This document shows, piece by piece, positions 17,122 to 26,882 of a DNA stretch of 64,000 nt. Source of the DNA: Jannaschia sp. CCS1 (lineage in GTDB: Bacteria > Pseudomonadota > Alphaproteobacteria > Rhodobacterales > Rhodobacteraceae); NCBI RefSeq assembly GCF_000013565.1, contig NC_007802.1, positions 248,001 to 312,000 on the forward strand, written 5' to 3'. Made by a program: the position numbers and the translations under genes. The stretch's first letter is position 1. The number at the start of each line of letters is the position of its first letter. Under the pieces are notes generated by a model. That model had not been told where the DNA came from, ran no database searches, and saw only the letters and a list, made by a program, of their open reading frames with translations.

Positions 17122-19160
17122 TAGTTTGAGACCTCTACAGCGCGACTTTCCGCCAGGCCTGTTGCGTCGATGACGGTGAGTTCCCCGAACCCTAAATCCG
17201 CCTCAAGCGCAATTTCCCGGTCATGCCAACCGGTCGCAACCGGCGCGCCATTCCAGAGCCATGTGAAGGGCGGCGTGCCCTCGGCGACACGGGCCATGAT
17301 CGGCAGACCGGGTTGATAGGCAAGTACCGCACCCTCAGGTGGGAAGGTGATTGCCGGGCCACCTGCATCTGCCAGATCCGCGCCCGGATCAAAGTGCTGT
17401 AGTGGCCCGGGCAACTGCGCGGTGGCCAGCGTCAAAGCGCCAGGCGGAGGAGCCGCGCGCGGTGTGGTGTGTTCATCAATGCGAGAGAAGGCCTCGAACA
17501 GCAGCGGCGCGGAGAGGGCGGCCCCGAAAGCGCCGGGGACGGACGCCCCATCCGCGCGGCCCATCCAGATGCCGACCACATGCTGCCCATCGAAGCCAAA
17601 CGCCCAAGCGTCACGGTGGCCGTAGCTGGTGCCCGTCTTATAGCTGAGCCCGATGCGCGGTGCGTTGGGTGGTGGGGCCACGTCGCCCAGAATATCGCCC
17701 AGATACCAGGCTGCCGTCTCTGACAGGATGCGTTGCCCCTCCGCCCCCTCGCCCTGCCGCCAATGGGGTGGGGTGGCGATACCGCCCCGCGCGATCCCGG
17801 CGTAAAGGCCGAGCAGATCCTCCATCGTGGTCCCAAGCCCGCCCAGCGCGATGGCAAGGCCGGGTTCCTCCCCTTCTGGAAGGGAAACCTCCATCCCGGC
17901 ACGCCCCATGGCGGCGAGCATGTGGTGGGGTCCGACATCATTCAGGAGCGTTACGGCTGGGATGTTCAGGGACAGCTGCAGAGCTTGCGCCGCGGTGACC
18001 TCCCCCCGAAAGACCGAGTCGAAATTCTGCGGCGCATAGCCGGAAATGGAGATCGGGCGATCCTGGATCAGCGTCTGCGGGTGCAGCACGCCGGCGTCAA
18101 AGGCGAGACCATAGATCAGCGGCTTCAGGGTGGACCCGGGAGACCGCACGGCCTGCGTCATATCCACAAACCCCTCTCGGGTCGTATCGGTGTAGTCCGG
18201 CGATCCAACGGAGGCCAAAAGCGCGCCGGTTTCATGATCCATGACCATAATCGCCGCTGACATCTGTGGGCCGAGTTGACTGATCGCGCGGGAGGTCAAA
18301 CGCTCCATCTGCCGTTGCAGGTCGACATCGAGGGTCAGATGATGGGTGCCCTGCGTGGGGCGCTCGACGATGGCGCGATCCGCAAGATGCGGGGCGAGGG
18401 CGGGGAAATCGCGGCGGGTGGTGGGAATCGGTTCCTCTCGCGCCCAGGCGATTTGCTCCTCCGTCAGCTCGGTGAAGGTGACGGCGCGCGACAGCACACG
18501 GTTGCGGGCGATTTCGGCGGCGTCGGGGAAGCGGTCGGGACGACGAGAGTTAGGCGCTTGCGGCAGGGCCACCAGAAGCGCGGATTGCGCGGCGGTGAGG
18601 CGGTGTGGTTCAGTCCCGAACCATGTCAACGTCGCCGCACGGACCCCTTCGATGTTGCCGCCAAAGGGCGCGAGATGGAGGTAGAGGGTCAGTATCTCTT
18701 GCTTCGACAATTGCCTTTCCAGCGCAAGCGCGAGCCGGATCTGGCGGATTTTGCCACCCCATTCGCCGGTGCCCGAATCCTCCAACAACCGCGCCACCTG
18801 CATGGTCAGCGTTGACCCGCCGGAAATGACCCGACCCGTTGTCACTCGTTGCCAGGCGGCGCGAGCAAAGGCGCGCAGGTCAACACCGGGATGGGTCCAG
18901 AAGCGACGATCTTCATAGGCGACCAGCATCTCGATGTAGCCGGGATCTACAGCGTCATAGGACACGGGCAGGCGCCAGCGCCCGTTCTCAACCGTGTAGG
19001 CGCGCAGAAGATCACCGTCGCGGTCCAACACTTCAACGCCGGTCTCAAGGGTGAGGGGCGGGAGTTCTGTCTCGTTTATCCAGGTGTTGAGCCACAGGGC
19101 GGCCCCAAACAGTAGCGCTGTGACCAACAGGCCAAGGGTGGCGGCGATCCTGCGTATCAT
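17121..19160 (-). CDS. pbpC: Penicillin-binding protein 1C (bifunctional glycosyltransferase/transpeptidase)
   Basis: A 679-residue class A penicillin-binding protein. It has one N-terminal membrane anchor (LGLLVTALLFGAALWL), then a GT51 glycosyltransferase domain with the catalytic EDRRFWTHPGVD and the GGSTLTMQVARLL motif. The transpeptidase domain has SxxK (SPGSTLKP), SLN and KTGTS motifs. A C-terminal BiPBP_C-type beta domain completes it. It acts in the periplasm on peptidoglycan. Its ATG overlaps the stop of the alpha-2-macroglobulin gene by 4 bp (ATGA). That coupling is the classical pbpC/bacterial alpha-2-macroglobulin pair, thought to repair the wall while trapping attacking proteases. 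Confidence 0.95.
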   Translation of the reverse strand: MIRRIAATLGLLVTALLFGAALWLNTWINETELPPLTLETGVEVLDRDGDLLRAYTVENGRWRLPVSYDAVDPGYIEMLVAYEDRRFWTHPGVDLRAFARAAWQRVTTGRVISGGSTLTMQVARLLEDSGTGEWGGKIRQIRLALALERQLSKQEILTLYLHLAPFGGNIEGVRAATLTWFGTEPHRLTAAQSALLVALPQAPNSRRPDRFPDAAEIARNRVLSRAVTFTELTEEQIAWAREEPIPTTRRDFPALAPHLADRAIVERPTQGTHHLTLDVDLQRQMERLTSRAISQLGPQMSAAIMVMDHETGALLASVGSPDYTDTTREGFVDMTQAVRSPGSTLKPLIYGLAFDAGVLHPQTLIQDRPISISGYAPQNFDSVFRGEVTAAQALQLSLNIPAVTLLNDVGPHHMLAAMGRAGMEVSLPEGEEPGLAIALGGLGTTMEDLLGLYAGIARGGIATPPHWRQGEGAEGQRILSETAAWYLGDILGDVAPPPNAPRIGLSYKTGTSYGHRDAWAFGFDGQHVVGIWMGRADGASVPGAFGAALSAPLLFEAFSRIDEHTTPRAAPPPGALTLATAQLPGPLQHFDPGADLADAGGPAITFPPEGAVLAYQPGLPIMARVAEGTPPFTWLWNGAPVATGWHDREIALEADLGFGELTVIDATGLAESRAVEVSN

Positions 19161-22100
19161 TCCACAACGCTTATCCGGCCAGAGGCCGTCTGCGCGCGAT
19201 ATGTCGGGCGGTACATATCCTCAACCATTGCAGCGGGATGATGGAATTCGCCCGGCGACACCGCGCGCACGATATAGGCCATGCGAATCTGATCCGCCGC
19301 GCCCCGCATGTTGACGGCGGACAGGAACCGCTCCGCCCGGAATTCGGACATCTCTGGGGAGGTGCGCAGATCCACACCGTCCAATGCGCGGATATCGCCC
19401 GATTGCAGGAGGTTGGGATTGTCGATCTCGAACCCCGCGGGCAGCGGATCGTCGATCATCAAGCGCCCCTCTGGCGCGCCAGTGTTGCGAATGGTCAGGA
19501 CAGTCACGAGGCGTGTGCCCTGGGTGACTTGCGTCGGATCCACCGGATCGCCGTCCAACGTCAGGTACTCGCGATCAATGCGATAGCCGTTGCCAAAGGC
19601 GTCTGTCGGGCCGTCAGGGCGACCAAAGCGGGTCAGCGTGACCACTTCGTCACGATCTCCCGTATTTTCCAACACGCGGGCTTGGCTCTGGGCATCGTCC
19701 AGGACCCGCACATAGGGGCCGGTAACCGGCGCGCCATCCAGCATCAGCCCATCGGCGCTTGGATTGTCGATCAGGGCATGGGCGGCCAGCAGCGCCCAGA
19801 CGGCCTCTTGCGTGGAGGCGTCTGCAACATTCGGCGTGATGTCGGCCACATAGGCAGGCAGGTTGATCGTCTGCGATCCGGCATTGGCCGCCAAGGCGAT
19901 CAGCCCCGCTGCGTCTCGCGTGTGGCTGCCATAATCCACGCGCCAACTGCGGGGCTCCTCGGACAATCCCGCCAAGGTCAGACGTGCGAAACCTGCGATG
20001 AACATCGCGTCGGCGCGCTGTTGGTCGCCATACATTGCCAGCGCTGCGCCAAGCTGACCCAAGGCGAGGGCCGTTGCAAATTCGGGCGCTTTGACATCGG
20101 CGTAGTAGCGCAGGTCGCCCATGCTGGCCTGCCCCTCGCGCGCCAGAACCATCAGCGCATAGGCCAGTCCTTGCCCGCCATTCTCAAAATCGGGATGAGA
20201 GGCCACGGCGTTCGCGAGGTTATCGAGCGCGTTCTGGAAGGGGATATCAGGCACGGAATGCCCCTCTGCCCGCGCGCGGGACAGGAAATCGGTCACATAA
20301 GCGTCGAGCCACAGGTCGCCCGAAGACGCGCGCCAGAGGCCAAAGCCACCGTTGGCCGACTGGTTTGTCAGGACCGAGGCGATCGCGCCCTCGATGCGAA
20401 TATTCAGGTCTTCGGCGGTGCCGAGGTCGAGCGCCTCTGCGACGGACGACAGGTAGAGAAGCGGCAAAGCCCGGCTGGCGGTCTGTTCCGTGCAGCCATA
20501 GGGGTAGCGGTCAAGGCGCTGCAAAAGCCCCGCCACATCGTAGCGGGCAAGTGGCCCCGCAGACAGGATCGCCCGTGTGCCCTGAGGATGGAAGCCGGTG
20601 AACGCGGTGGCATCAATCGTGAAACTTTCGCCGGGGGCGAGGGTCAGGCGCGTGGTTTCAGCCACTTCGGGGTCATTGGACTGTACCGGGATGGTAAGGG
20701 TTTGAATGATATCGATGCCGTCGGGCGTGGTCAGCGTGACGGTGATGTCCGCCAGGCCGGTGCGGTCGGCGGTGACAAAGGGGATGCGCAGGCGGGTGCT
20801 TTCGCCCTCGGCCAAGGTGACGGAGGGAACGATTTGGCCAAACATGCTGATCTCTGGCGTGGTTCCGATGGCCAACGCCATTTCGCCTGTAGGGCCTTCG
20901 GTGTGGGTAATCTCCAGGAGCAGCGAAGACGTATCGCCGGGCGCGAGAAAGCGCGGTGCACTGGCGGCGATGACGACGGGGTCACGGACAATGACGTCCG
21001 CCTCGGCCTGCCCGATACCCGTGTCGCTCCAGGCGGTGGCCATGACGCGGATGGTGCCGTTGAAGGCGGGCATGTCGAAACTGGTGCGCGCATACCCGTC
21101 CGCGCCAACGGTCAGCGGGCCAGAGAACAGCGCCACGAGATCTTCGGACGTCGGGTCGGCCTGCATACGTAGCCCTGCGCCCGCGTCACCGCCCTGGCGG
21201 ACGCGCCCCTCCGCCCCGTCACGGCTGTCGATCAGACGGCCATAGATGTCGCGAAATGCCATGCCGAGGCGGCGTTGGCCGAAGTAATGCCCTTGCGGGT
21301 CAGGGCTATCGAACCCGGTGAGGTTCAGGATGCCCAGATCAACGGCGGCAATGGTGGCGTAGACGGTCTCACCCGGCAGTGCGCCGTCGACGCGGAGGGC
21401 GACGTCCATGGGACCGCGGGGCCGCATGGTGTCTGGCACCTCCAGCGCCGCTTCCAATGCGCGAAGGCCGGGCGCGACAGCGGCATGGGCGAGGCCGATG
21501 GCGCGGGTCGGCACCGGCCCGGATGCCGTCTCTAACGGGCGGATCAGGGTCGCTGTGACATAGGCACCGGCACCCCATTCGTCGGTCACGGGCAGGGTGA
21601 TGTCTTGCGGGTCATCGCCCAATTGTACGATCTGTTGATCGATGAGACGGTCTGTGACGACCTGTACCAGGGCAAGTCCACCGGTGCGTGGGACGATACG
21701 AAGCGTCGCCGTGTCTCCGGGACGATAGGCGTCGGCATCCAGAGACACCTCCAACGCGTCGGGCGTATCGGTCCCGTCACTGGCCCCGTACCAGCCTGCG
21801 CTGAACCCTACGGAGGAGACGGCGAACCCGCCTGCGTCACTTTCAACGCGCAGCTCAAACGTGCCCCATTCGATGGGCAGATCGAGCGATGTCGGTTCAT
21901 CGGTCAACGTGGCCTCACCGATGGCGATCTGTTGGCGGGTGGTTACCGGTTCCCACGTCCAGTTGCCGCTCTGGCGGTACCATTGGTAGCGGCGCTCCAC
22001 GCGGTTGAGTGTCCAGCGGACCGGCATGGGATCTGTGCCGATGGTGATCAGGTGGAACGGGGCCTCCACACCTTCGGGCAAGGTGCCATCGAAGAGTGGG

Positions 22101-24568
22101 CGGATGCCGATCAGCGGCGCATCGGGAAGGATCGTGGCGGTCGCAGCCCGCTCCACCGGACGGCCAGAGCCCTCGGTGATCTGTGCAGTCAGGGTCAGCT
22201 GGCCGGGATGACTGACGCCGTCGAATGTGGGCAATCGCAGACCGACACTCGCGGCGCCGTCGGCGTCAGTCATGAGGGTTTCCATGCTTTCAAATGCGGG
22301 CTCGGGCGGGGCGTCGTGGCGACCAAAGCGGAAGCCTGGATAGTCAGGCAGCGTCGACAAAGGTCGCAGAGCCAGGCGGCCCGTGATGGGAAGATCGGCG
22401 GCAGGCGCACCGAAGAGGTAGTCGGCCTGGAACGAGGCCATCTCGGCGTCCGCGTTCAATTCAATCTCAAGGTCCAGACGTTCCGGCAGGAAGTCCTCCA
22501 CCAGCAGGCGGACCTCGCGCAGGGGCGGCGCGTCCGGGTCGGCGTGGATGCCCAGACGCCAGGTGCCGCGCGGCACGTCGACGCCGAGGGGAAGGGACGC
22601 GACAAAGCCACCCGCGCCAGATTCGTCCAGCAGCAGGCGAGTGAATTCTACACCGTCGGGCCGGGTCAGGATCGCGGTCAGGGGCAGGTCGGTGATTGCG
22701 TGCGCTTGAGGATCGCGGGCAAGGGCGGTCAGGTGGATCGTATTGCCCGCGCGGTAGATGCCGCGATCCGTGGTCAGGAACACATCGATGGGACCTGCGG
22801 GCGCACGACCCTCGACACCCCGGTCAGACAGGTCAAATTCGGCATCGCGGAGGGATAGGAAGGCGAGGTCCATGTCGCCCTGCCGCGCCGTCAGAAGCGC
22901 GGGGGCGGCCCCTTGCTCGCCCGCCGCAATGGCTGCCGGGAAGTGCGCATAGCCTTCGGAATCCGTCTCTAACGTGGCCAAGACGCGGTTCGATTCTGAG
23001 ATCAGGTCGACCGATGTGCCTGCGTGCGCTTCGGTTGTGGCCAGGGATCGCACGAACACGTGGACACCATCGGCCCCGCTCATCGCGGTCAGCCCCAGAT
23101 CGCTGACAAGGAACCATTGCGTGGCCCCGCCCTCGGACGTGCCCGCGCCGCCAACACGCGCCTCCAACGCATAGAGACCTGGGGCGCGGCCCTCCAGAAC
23201 TTCGCCCACGGGCACGCGGGTGGTAACGCTTTGGTTCTGCGCCACCGCGATCTCAGCCTCGCCTTGCCAAACGGCTTCACCAATCTCCTCGGCAAAGCGA
23301 TCCACCTGCCACTCGGCGAGGGGGCGGCCAAAGTAGTCCTCCTGCAAGGTGCGCAGAATGTTCCGGTCAGCCACGTGGAACAGAGCCAGGTCGATGAGGT
23401 CGGTGTTGACGCCGACGACGGGAATAGTGCCCCCCTCGGACGCGGGCAGGATGTAGGCGCGGCCTGCAAAGCGGACCGACGGCGCGCGGTCACGCACATA
23501 TTGGCGTAGCGTGATGGGCGCGTGCAGCACCTCACCGGAGGCCGCCGGCAGACCGGCACGCAGGGTGAATTCATACCGCTCCCCATGGCGCACACCGGAC
23601 AGGCAAAGCTGACGGCCATCGGCCTCCACCGCCAGATCAGAGAGAGTCGTTTGCAGGAAGTCGTCATAGATCACGCCCCCCGCCGCGAGGGGTTCCGAGA
23701 ATTCGGCGCAGATGCGGGGAAAGTCAGCCTCCACATCGACGCGGGTGTCGGTGACGCGGAAGCCGTAAAGACCCAGGACACGGTCGAGCGCGTCATCCCT
23801 TGCCTGCAAGGGGCTTTCGGCAAGCGCCAGCCGCAGGGCCGGGATTGTGTCGCGCCCCCTTCCGCGCCGCTCCAAGGCATCGGCGATCAGGTCCAGCGCG
23901 TTGGCAAGGTCTGCGCTATCTGTGGCGCGCAGGGCGGCATTGATCGCGGCGGACAGCGCACGGCGTTCAAACTGGCGACGTTCGCCGGAATTGTCAGTCT
24001 CGATGGCGAGCAGGTAGCTGGCATAGGCGCGCCAGTCGTCGCCGTCGTCGTCCACGGTGATCGCGGCCCCCATACGGCGCATGGCCCCGACGACGTTGTC
24101 TTCATCAAAGGCGTTTCGCGCGCTCAAGCGCCAGTCATCGACCGGGAAGAGACCCGCGTAATGGACAAGCCCAAGGGTGCGGGCCTGATCCAGCGCTTCC
24201 GCAAAATCTGCGTCGTTCAGGAATGGAAGTTGCTGGCGCCGGTTCTCCGCAAGGGCGTGGGCGGCGTCCGGAGTGGTGCGGACTAGTCCGGAAAGGGCGC
24301 CGCTGTAAGGGACCGGATCGCCGGAAGCCGTCTTGGGGAAACAGGTGTTATTGACGCCGTTGAAGGTGAAGGCATTACAATCGGGATCGGCCTGGCAGGC
24401 GGCGTTACAGGCCGTCAGGGTGGTTTCAAAAATCGGGCGCAGGTCTCCGCCGGGCAAGTCGGTGTCCCGGATGATCTGTGTGGTTCGATCCGGCAGCAGA
24501 TTCTGGGCAGAGAGGGGCAATCCCAAGCAGATGAAGACCCCGATAGAAAACGCCAGAACACGCGTCAT
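19157..24568 (-). CDS. Bacterial alpha-2-macroglobulin with N-terminal PAN/Apple domain
   Basis: A very large (1,803-residue) exported protein with a Sec signal (VLAFSIGVFICLGLPLSAQ). Residues about 30-95 form a cysteine-rich PAN/Apple-like module (ACNAACQADPDCNAFTF, then NNTCFPK). The rest follows bacterial alpha-2-macroglobulin: repeated MG domains, the MG2 signature (PIDVFLTTDRGIYRAGNTIHL), a bait region, and the thioester site YGCTEQTAS with Cys near residue 1359. The thioester covalently traps proteases that cleave the bait. There is no lipobox Cys after the signal, so it is probably periplasmic and soluble rather than a lipoprotein. First gene of the pbpC operon. Confidence 0.94.
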   Translation of the reverse strand: MTRVLAFSIGVFICLGLPLSAQNLLPDRTTQIIRDTDLPGGDLRPIFETTLTACNAACQADPDCNAFTFNGVNNTCFPKTASGDPVPYSGALSGLVRTTPDAAHALAENRRQQLPFLNDADFAEALDQARTLGLVHYAGLFPVDDWRLSARNAFDEDNVVGAMRRMGAAITVDDDGDDWRAYASYLLAIETDNSGERRQFERRALSAAINAALRATDSADLANALDLIADALERRGRGRDTIPALRLALAESPLQARDDALDRVLGLYGFRVTDTRVDVEADFPRICAEFSEPLAAGGVIYDDFLQTTLSDLAVEADGRQLCLSGVRHGERYEFTLRAGLPAASGEVLHAPITLRQYVRDRAPSVRFAGRAYILPASEGGTIPVVGVNTDLIDLALFHVADRNILRTLQEDYFGRPLAEWQVDRFAEEIGEAVWQGEAEIAVAQNQSVTTRVPVGEVLEGRAPGLYALEARVGGAGTSEGGATQWFLVSDLGLTAMSGADGVHVFVRSLATTEAHAGTSVDLISESNRVLATLETDSEGYAHFPAAIAAGEQGAAPALLTARQGDMDLAFLSLRDAEFDLSDRGVEGRAPAGPIDVFLTTDRGIYRAGNTIHLTALARDPQAHAITDLPLTAILTRPDGVEFTRLLLDESGAGGFVASLPLGVDVPRGTWRLGIHADPDAPPLREVRLLVEDFLPERLDLEIELNADAEMASFQADYLFGAPAADLPITGRLALRPLSTLPDYPGFRFGRHDAPPEPAFESMETLMTDADGAASVGLRLPTFDGVSHPGQLTLTAQITEGSGRPVERAATATILPDAPLIGIRPLFDGTLPEGVEAPFHLITIGTDPMPVRWTLNRVERRYQWYRQSGNWTWEPVTTRQQIAIGEATLTDEPTSLDLPIEWGTFELRVESDAGGFAVSSVGFSAGWYGASDGTDTPDALEVSLDADAYRPGDTATLRIVPRTGGLALVQVVTDRLIDQQIVQLGDDPQDITLPVTDEWGAGAYVTATLIRPLETASGPVPTRAIGLAHAAVAPGLRALEAALEVPDTMRPRGPMDVALRVDGALPGETVYATIAAVDLGILNLTGFDSPDPQGHYFGQRRLGMAFRDIYGRLIDSRDGAEGRVRQGGDAGAGLRMQADPTSEDLVALFSGPLTVGADGYARTSFDMPAFNGTIRVMATAWSDTGIGQAEADVIVRDPVVIAASAPRFLAPGDTSSLLLEITHTEGPTGEMALAIGTTPEISMFGQIVPSVTLAEGESTRLRIPFVTADRTGLADITVTLTTPDGIDIIQTLTIPVQSNDPEVAETTRLTLAPGESFTIDATAFTGFHPQGTRAILSAGPLARYDVAGLLQRLDRYPYGCTEQTASRALPLLYLSSVAEALDLGTAEDLNIRIEGAIASVLTNQSANGGFGLWRASSGDLWLDAYVTDFLSRARAEGHSVPDIPFQNALDNLANAVASHPDFENGGQGLAYALMVLAREGQASMGDLRYYADVKAPEFATALALGQLGAALAMYGDQQRADAMFIAGFARLTLAGLSEEPRSWRVDYGSHTRDAAGLIALAANAGSQTINLPAYVADITPNVADASTQEAVWALLAAHALIDNPSADGLMLDGAPVTGPYVRVLDDAQSQARVLENTGDRDEVVTLTRFGRPDGPTDAFGNGYRIDREYLTLDGDPVDPTQVTQGTRLVTVLTIRNTGAPEGRLMIDDPLPAGFEIDNPNLLQSGDIRALDGVDLRTSPEMSEFRAERFLSAVNMRGAADQIRMAYIVRAVSPGEFHHPAAMVEDMYRPTYRAQTASGRISVVE

Positions 24569-24731
24569 GTTACCTCACAATACCTTCAAAAAATAACTCT
24601 CCCACGGTGGCATGCAGCCCCTGGGCTGTCGATGATTCCCACACCGGGAAGCATGCGCAATGGAGGATTAACGCCATATTCACGGCCACGGGGCCAATCT
24701 GCCGCCACCGATTCCGACAGAGCTTGGCCCC

Positions 24732-26882
24732 ATGGCTGCGATAAACCTCAACGACCGGATGGCGCAGGAGAGACGCGCGCGCCTGCAGGCCGAGCAGTTG
24801 CTCGCCCTGCGGTCGGAGGAGCTGTATTCCGCCAACCGCAAGCTTGCCGAACATGCCACCGCGCTGTCCACTCAGGTCATCGAACAGAGAGAGGAGAACG
24901 AACTTCTCAAGGGTAAAACCCAGAAGACCGAGGTTGAACTTGAGGTCGTGACCGAGCGGGCCCTGATGGCGCAGCGACGGCTTTGGGACGCGCTGACTGC
25001 TACGGAGGACGGCTTTGCAATCTTTGATCGCGATTGGCGTCTGGTGGCCGCCAACCCCGCGTTCTTCCTGATCTTTGACGGGATTTCCGATGTGACCGAG
25101 GGGGCCACTTATGAGGCGATCCTGCGCGTCGCGACCGAGGAGGGCATCGTTGATCTGCAAGGGCAGAACGCCGACGATTGGGTGGAGGAAATGGTCGCGC
25201 GTTGGGAGAAGGTCCCCATTCCCAACGTGGATGTGAAGCTATGGAACGGCGCGTATATCCGGCTGAATGACAAGCAGACGCCCCAGGGGGATTTCGTGTC
25301 CCTCAGCGTTGACATCACGCCCAACATCCGCCGCGAGCGGGAGTTGAGTGAGGCGCGCGATGCAGCCGAGGCGGCCAACCGCGCGAAGTCGCATTTCCTC
25401 GCCAATATGAGCCACGAGATTCGCACACCGATGAATGGCGTCGTCTCCATGGCAGAGCTTTTGCGCGATACGGCCCTGGACGAAGAACAGCAGATGTATG
25501 CCGATACAATCCGCAGCTCCGGCGAGGCGCTGTTGGTGATTATCAACGACATTCTGGACTTCTCCAAGATCGAAGCGGGCAAGCTGGAACTTCATGAGGA
25601 GACATTTGACCTCAACGCCATGGTCGGCGAGATTTTCCGCCTGATCCAACCCGGGATTGCCTCCAAGGATCTGGAGCTGCGGCTGGACTACGACATCTTC
25701 CTGCCACCGCTTTTGATCGGCGATCGGGGTCGGATGCGCCAGATCCTGACCAACCTGATCGGCAACGCCGTGAAGTTCACCGAGAAAGGACATGTGACGG
25801 TTCGGGTCTTGTCCGTGCCGCCGATGGATCAACCTGACGCACTCGGTATTTCCATCGTCGTGGAAGACAGCGGTGTTGGTATCGCGCCCGACCAGCAGGA
25901 GCATGTGTTCGGAGAGTTCAATCAGGTGGAAGATGAGGCTAACCGCCGCCACGATGGCACGGGTCTGGGTCTTGCGATCACCAAACGCCTGATCAGTTTG
26001 ATGGGCGGGAAGATGTGGCTTGAATCGGAGGTTGGGCGCGGTTCGGCCTTTGGGTTCACGATCAGTATGAAGGTGGATCCGGACTGCGGTTCCGGCCCCG
26101 TGGCGGGCCTGCCTGCGGGACAATCCAGAGTGCTGTTGATTGGCCACGGGGAGGGTCGGTCCGAGCCCTTGTTCGACGCTCTTGGTCGATTGCACGCGGA
26201 AACAACGCAGATCCGCCGGGTGCCAAACCCGCAGGATCTGGCAGAAACGGTGGGTGTTATCCTGTGCGATCCGGCAATGGATGTTGCCGGGATTGCCGCT
26301 TCGTTGACAGAGGCGGACTTCAATGGTGCCCGTTTGGCGTGGCTTGGACGGAGCGAATTGCCCGACGGATTTGAGGTTTGCGCGCTTGATCAGGGTCTTG
26401 CCGCGCTGCGTGCGCAACTTCTGATGCCCGCGCCTGACACGCTGCATCCCGCTGAACTGGCCTCACCACCCCCACCTGAGCCTGAGGAAGAGCCCGCCGC
26501 GCTGCCGCGCCTTCTGGCGGCGGAGGACAACAAGACCAATCAGATGGTGTTCAAGGCCATGCTCAAGGGGTTGAGGCTGAACTTGGAGATCACCAACAAC
26601 GGTCTGGAGTTGGTGGAGGCCTATAAGCGGGAGGTGCCGGATCTCGTGATGACCGATATCTCCATGCCTGAAATGGATGGGCTGGAAGCTGCCGCCAAGA
26701 TCCGCGCCTATGAGGAGGAACAGGGTCTGCCGCGGGTGACCATCATCGCCATGACAGCCCATGCCGTCGAAGGTGATCGAGAACGCATTCTGGCGGCGGG
26801 GTTGGACGATTATGTCACCAAACCGCTGAAAAAGGCTCTGATCCACGAAAAAATCGCGGACGGCCTGCCTTCAGATTCGTAA
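24732..26882 (+). CDS. Soluble hybrid sensor histidine kinase with PAS and receiver domains
   Basis: A 716-residue protein with no membrane segment. Order: coiled coil (about 1-80), PAS domain (about 85-205), HisKA dimerisation/phosphoacceptor with SHEIRTPMNGV (His228), HATPase with an N-box (NLIGNAVKF, about 345), DSGVGI and GTGLGLAI, then a degenerate receiver-like segment (about 455-580) and a C-terminal true receiver (about 593-716) with phosphoacceptor Asp642 in MTDISMPEMDG and Lys near 697. No Hpt or output regulator is adjacent, so its phosphorelay partner is elsewhere. The ATG at 24732 is favoured. Its 3' end overlaps the convergent asparaginase gene by 12 bp. The closest named type is a BarA/LuxQ-like kinase, but no orthology is claimed. 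Confidence 0.93.
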   Translation: MAAINLNDRMAQERRARLQAEQLLALRSEELYSANRKLAEHATALSTQVIEQREENELLKGKTQKTEVELEVVTERALMAQRRLWDALTATEDGFAIFDRDWRLVAANPAFFLIFDGISDVTEGATYEAILRVATEEGIVDLQGQNADDWVEEMVARWEKVPIPNVDVKLWNGAYIRLNDKQTPQGDFVSLSVDITPNIRRERELSEARDAAEAANRAKSHFLANMSHEIRTPMNGVVSMAELLRDTALDEEQQMYADTIRSSGEALLVIINDILDFSKIEAGKLELHEETFDLNAMVGEIFRLIQPGIASKDLELRLDYDIFLPPLLIGDRGRMRQILTNLIGNAVKFTEKGHVTVRVLSVPPMDQPDALGISIVVEDSGVGIAPDQQEHVFGEFNQVEDEANRRHDGTGLGLAITKRLISLMGGKMWLESEVGRGSAFGFTISMKVDPDCGSGPVAGLPAGQSRVLLIGHGEGRSEPLFDALGRLHAETTQIRRVPNPQDLAETVGVILCDPAMDVAGIAASLTEADFNGARLAWLGRSELPDGFEVCALDQGLAALRAQLLMPAPDTLHPAELASPPPPEPEEEPAALPRLLAAEDNKTNQMVFKAMLKGLRLNLEITNNGLELVEAYKREVPDLVMTDISMPEMDGLEAAAKIRAYEEEQGLPRVTIIAMTAHAVEGDRERILAAGLDDYVTKPLKKALIHEKIADGLPSDS

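Noticed and set aside
19238-21172. A 644-codon plus-strand frame under the alpha-2-macroglobulin gene
   Set aside because: Composition is shadow-like (Gln/Arg/Gly) and it lies wholly within a well-supported gene with intact motifs on the other strand.
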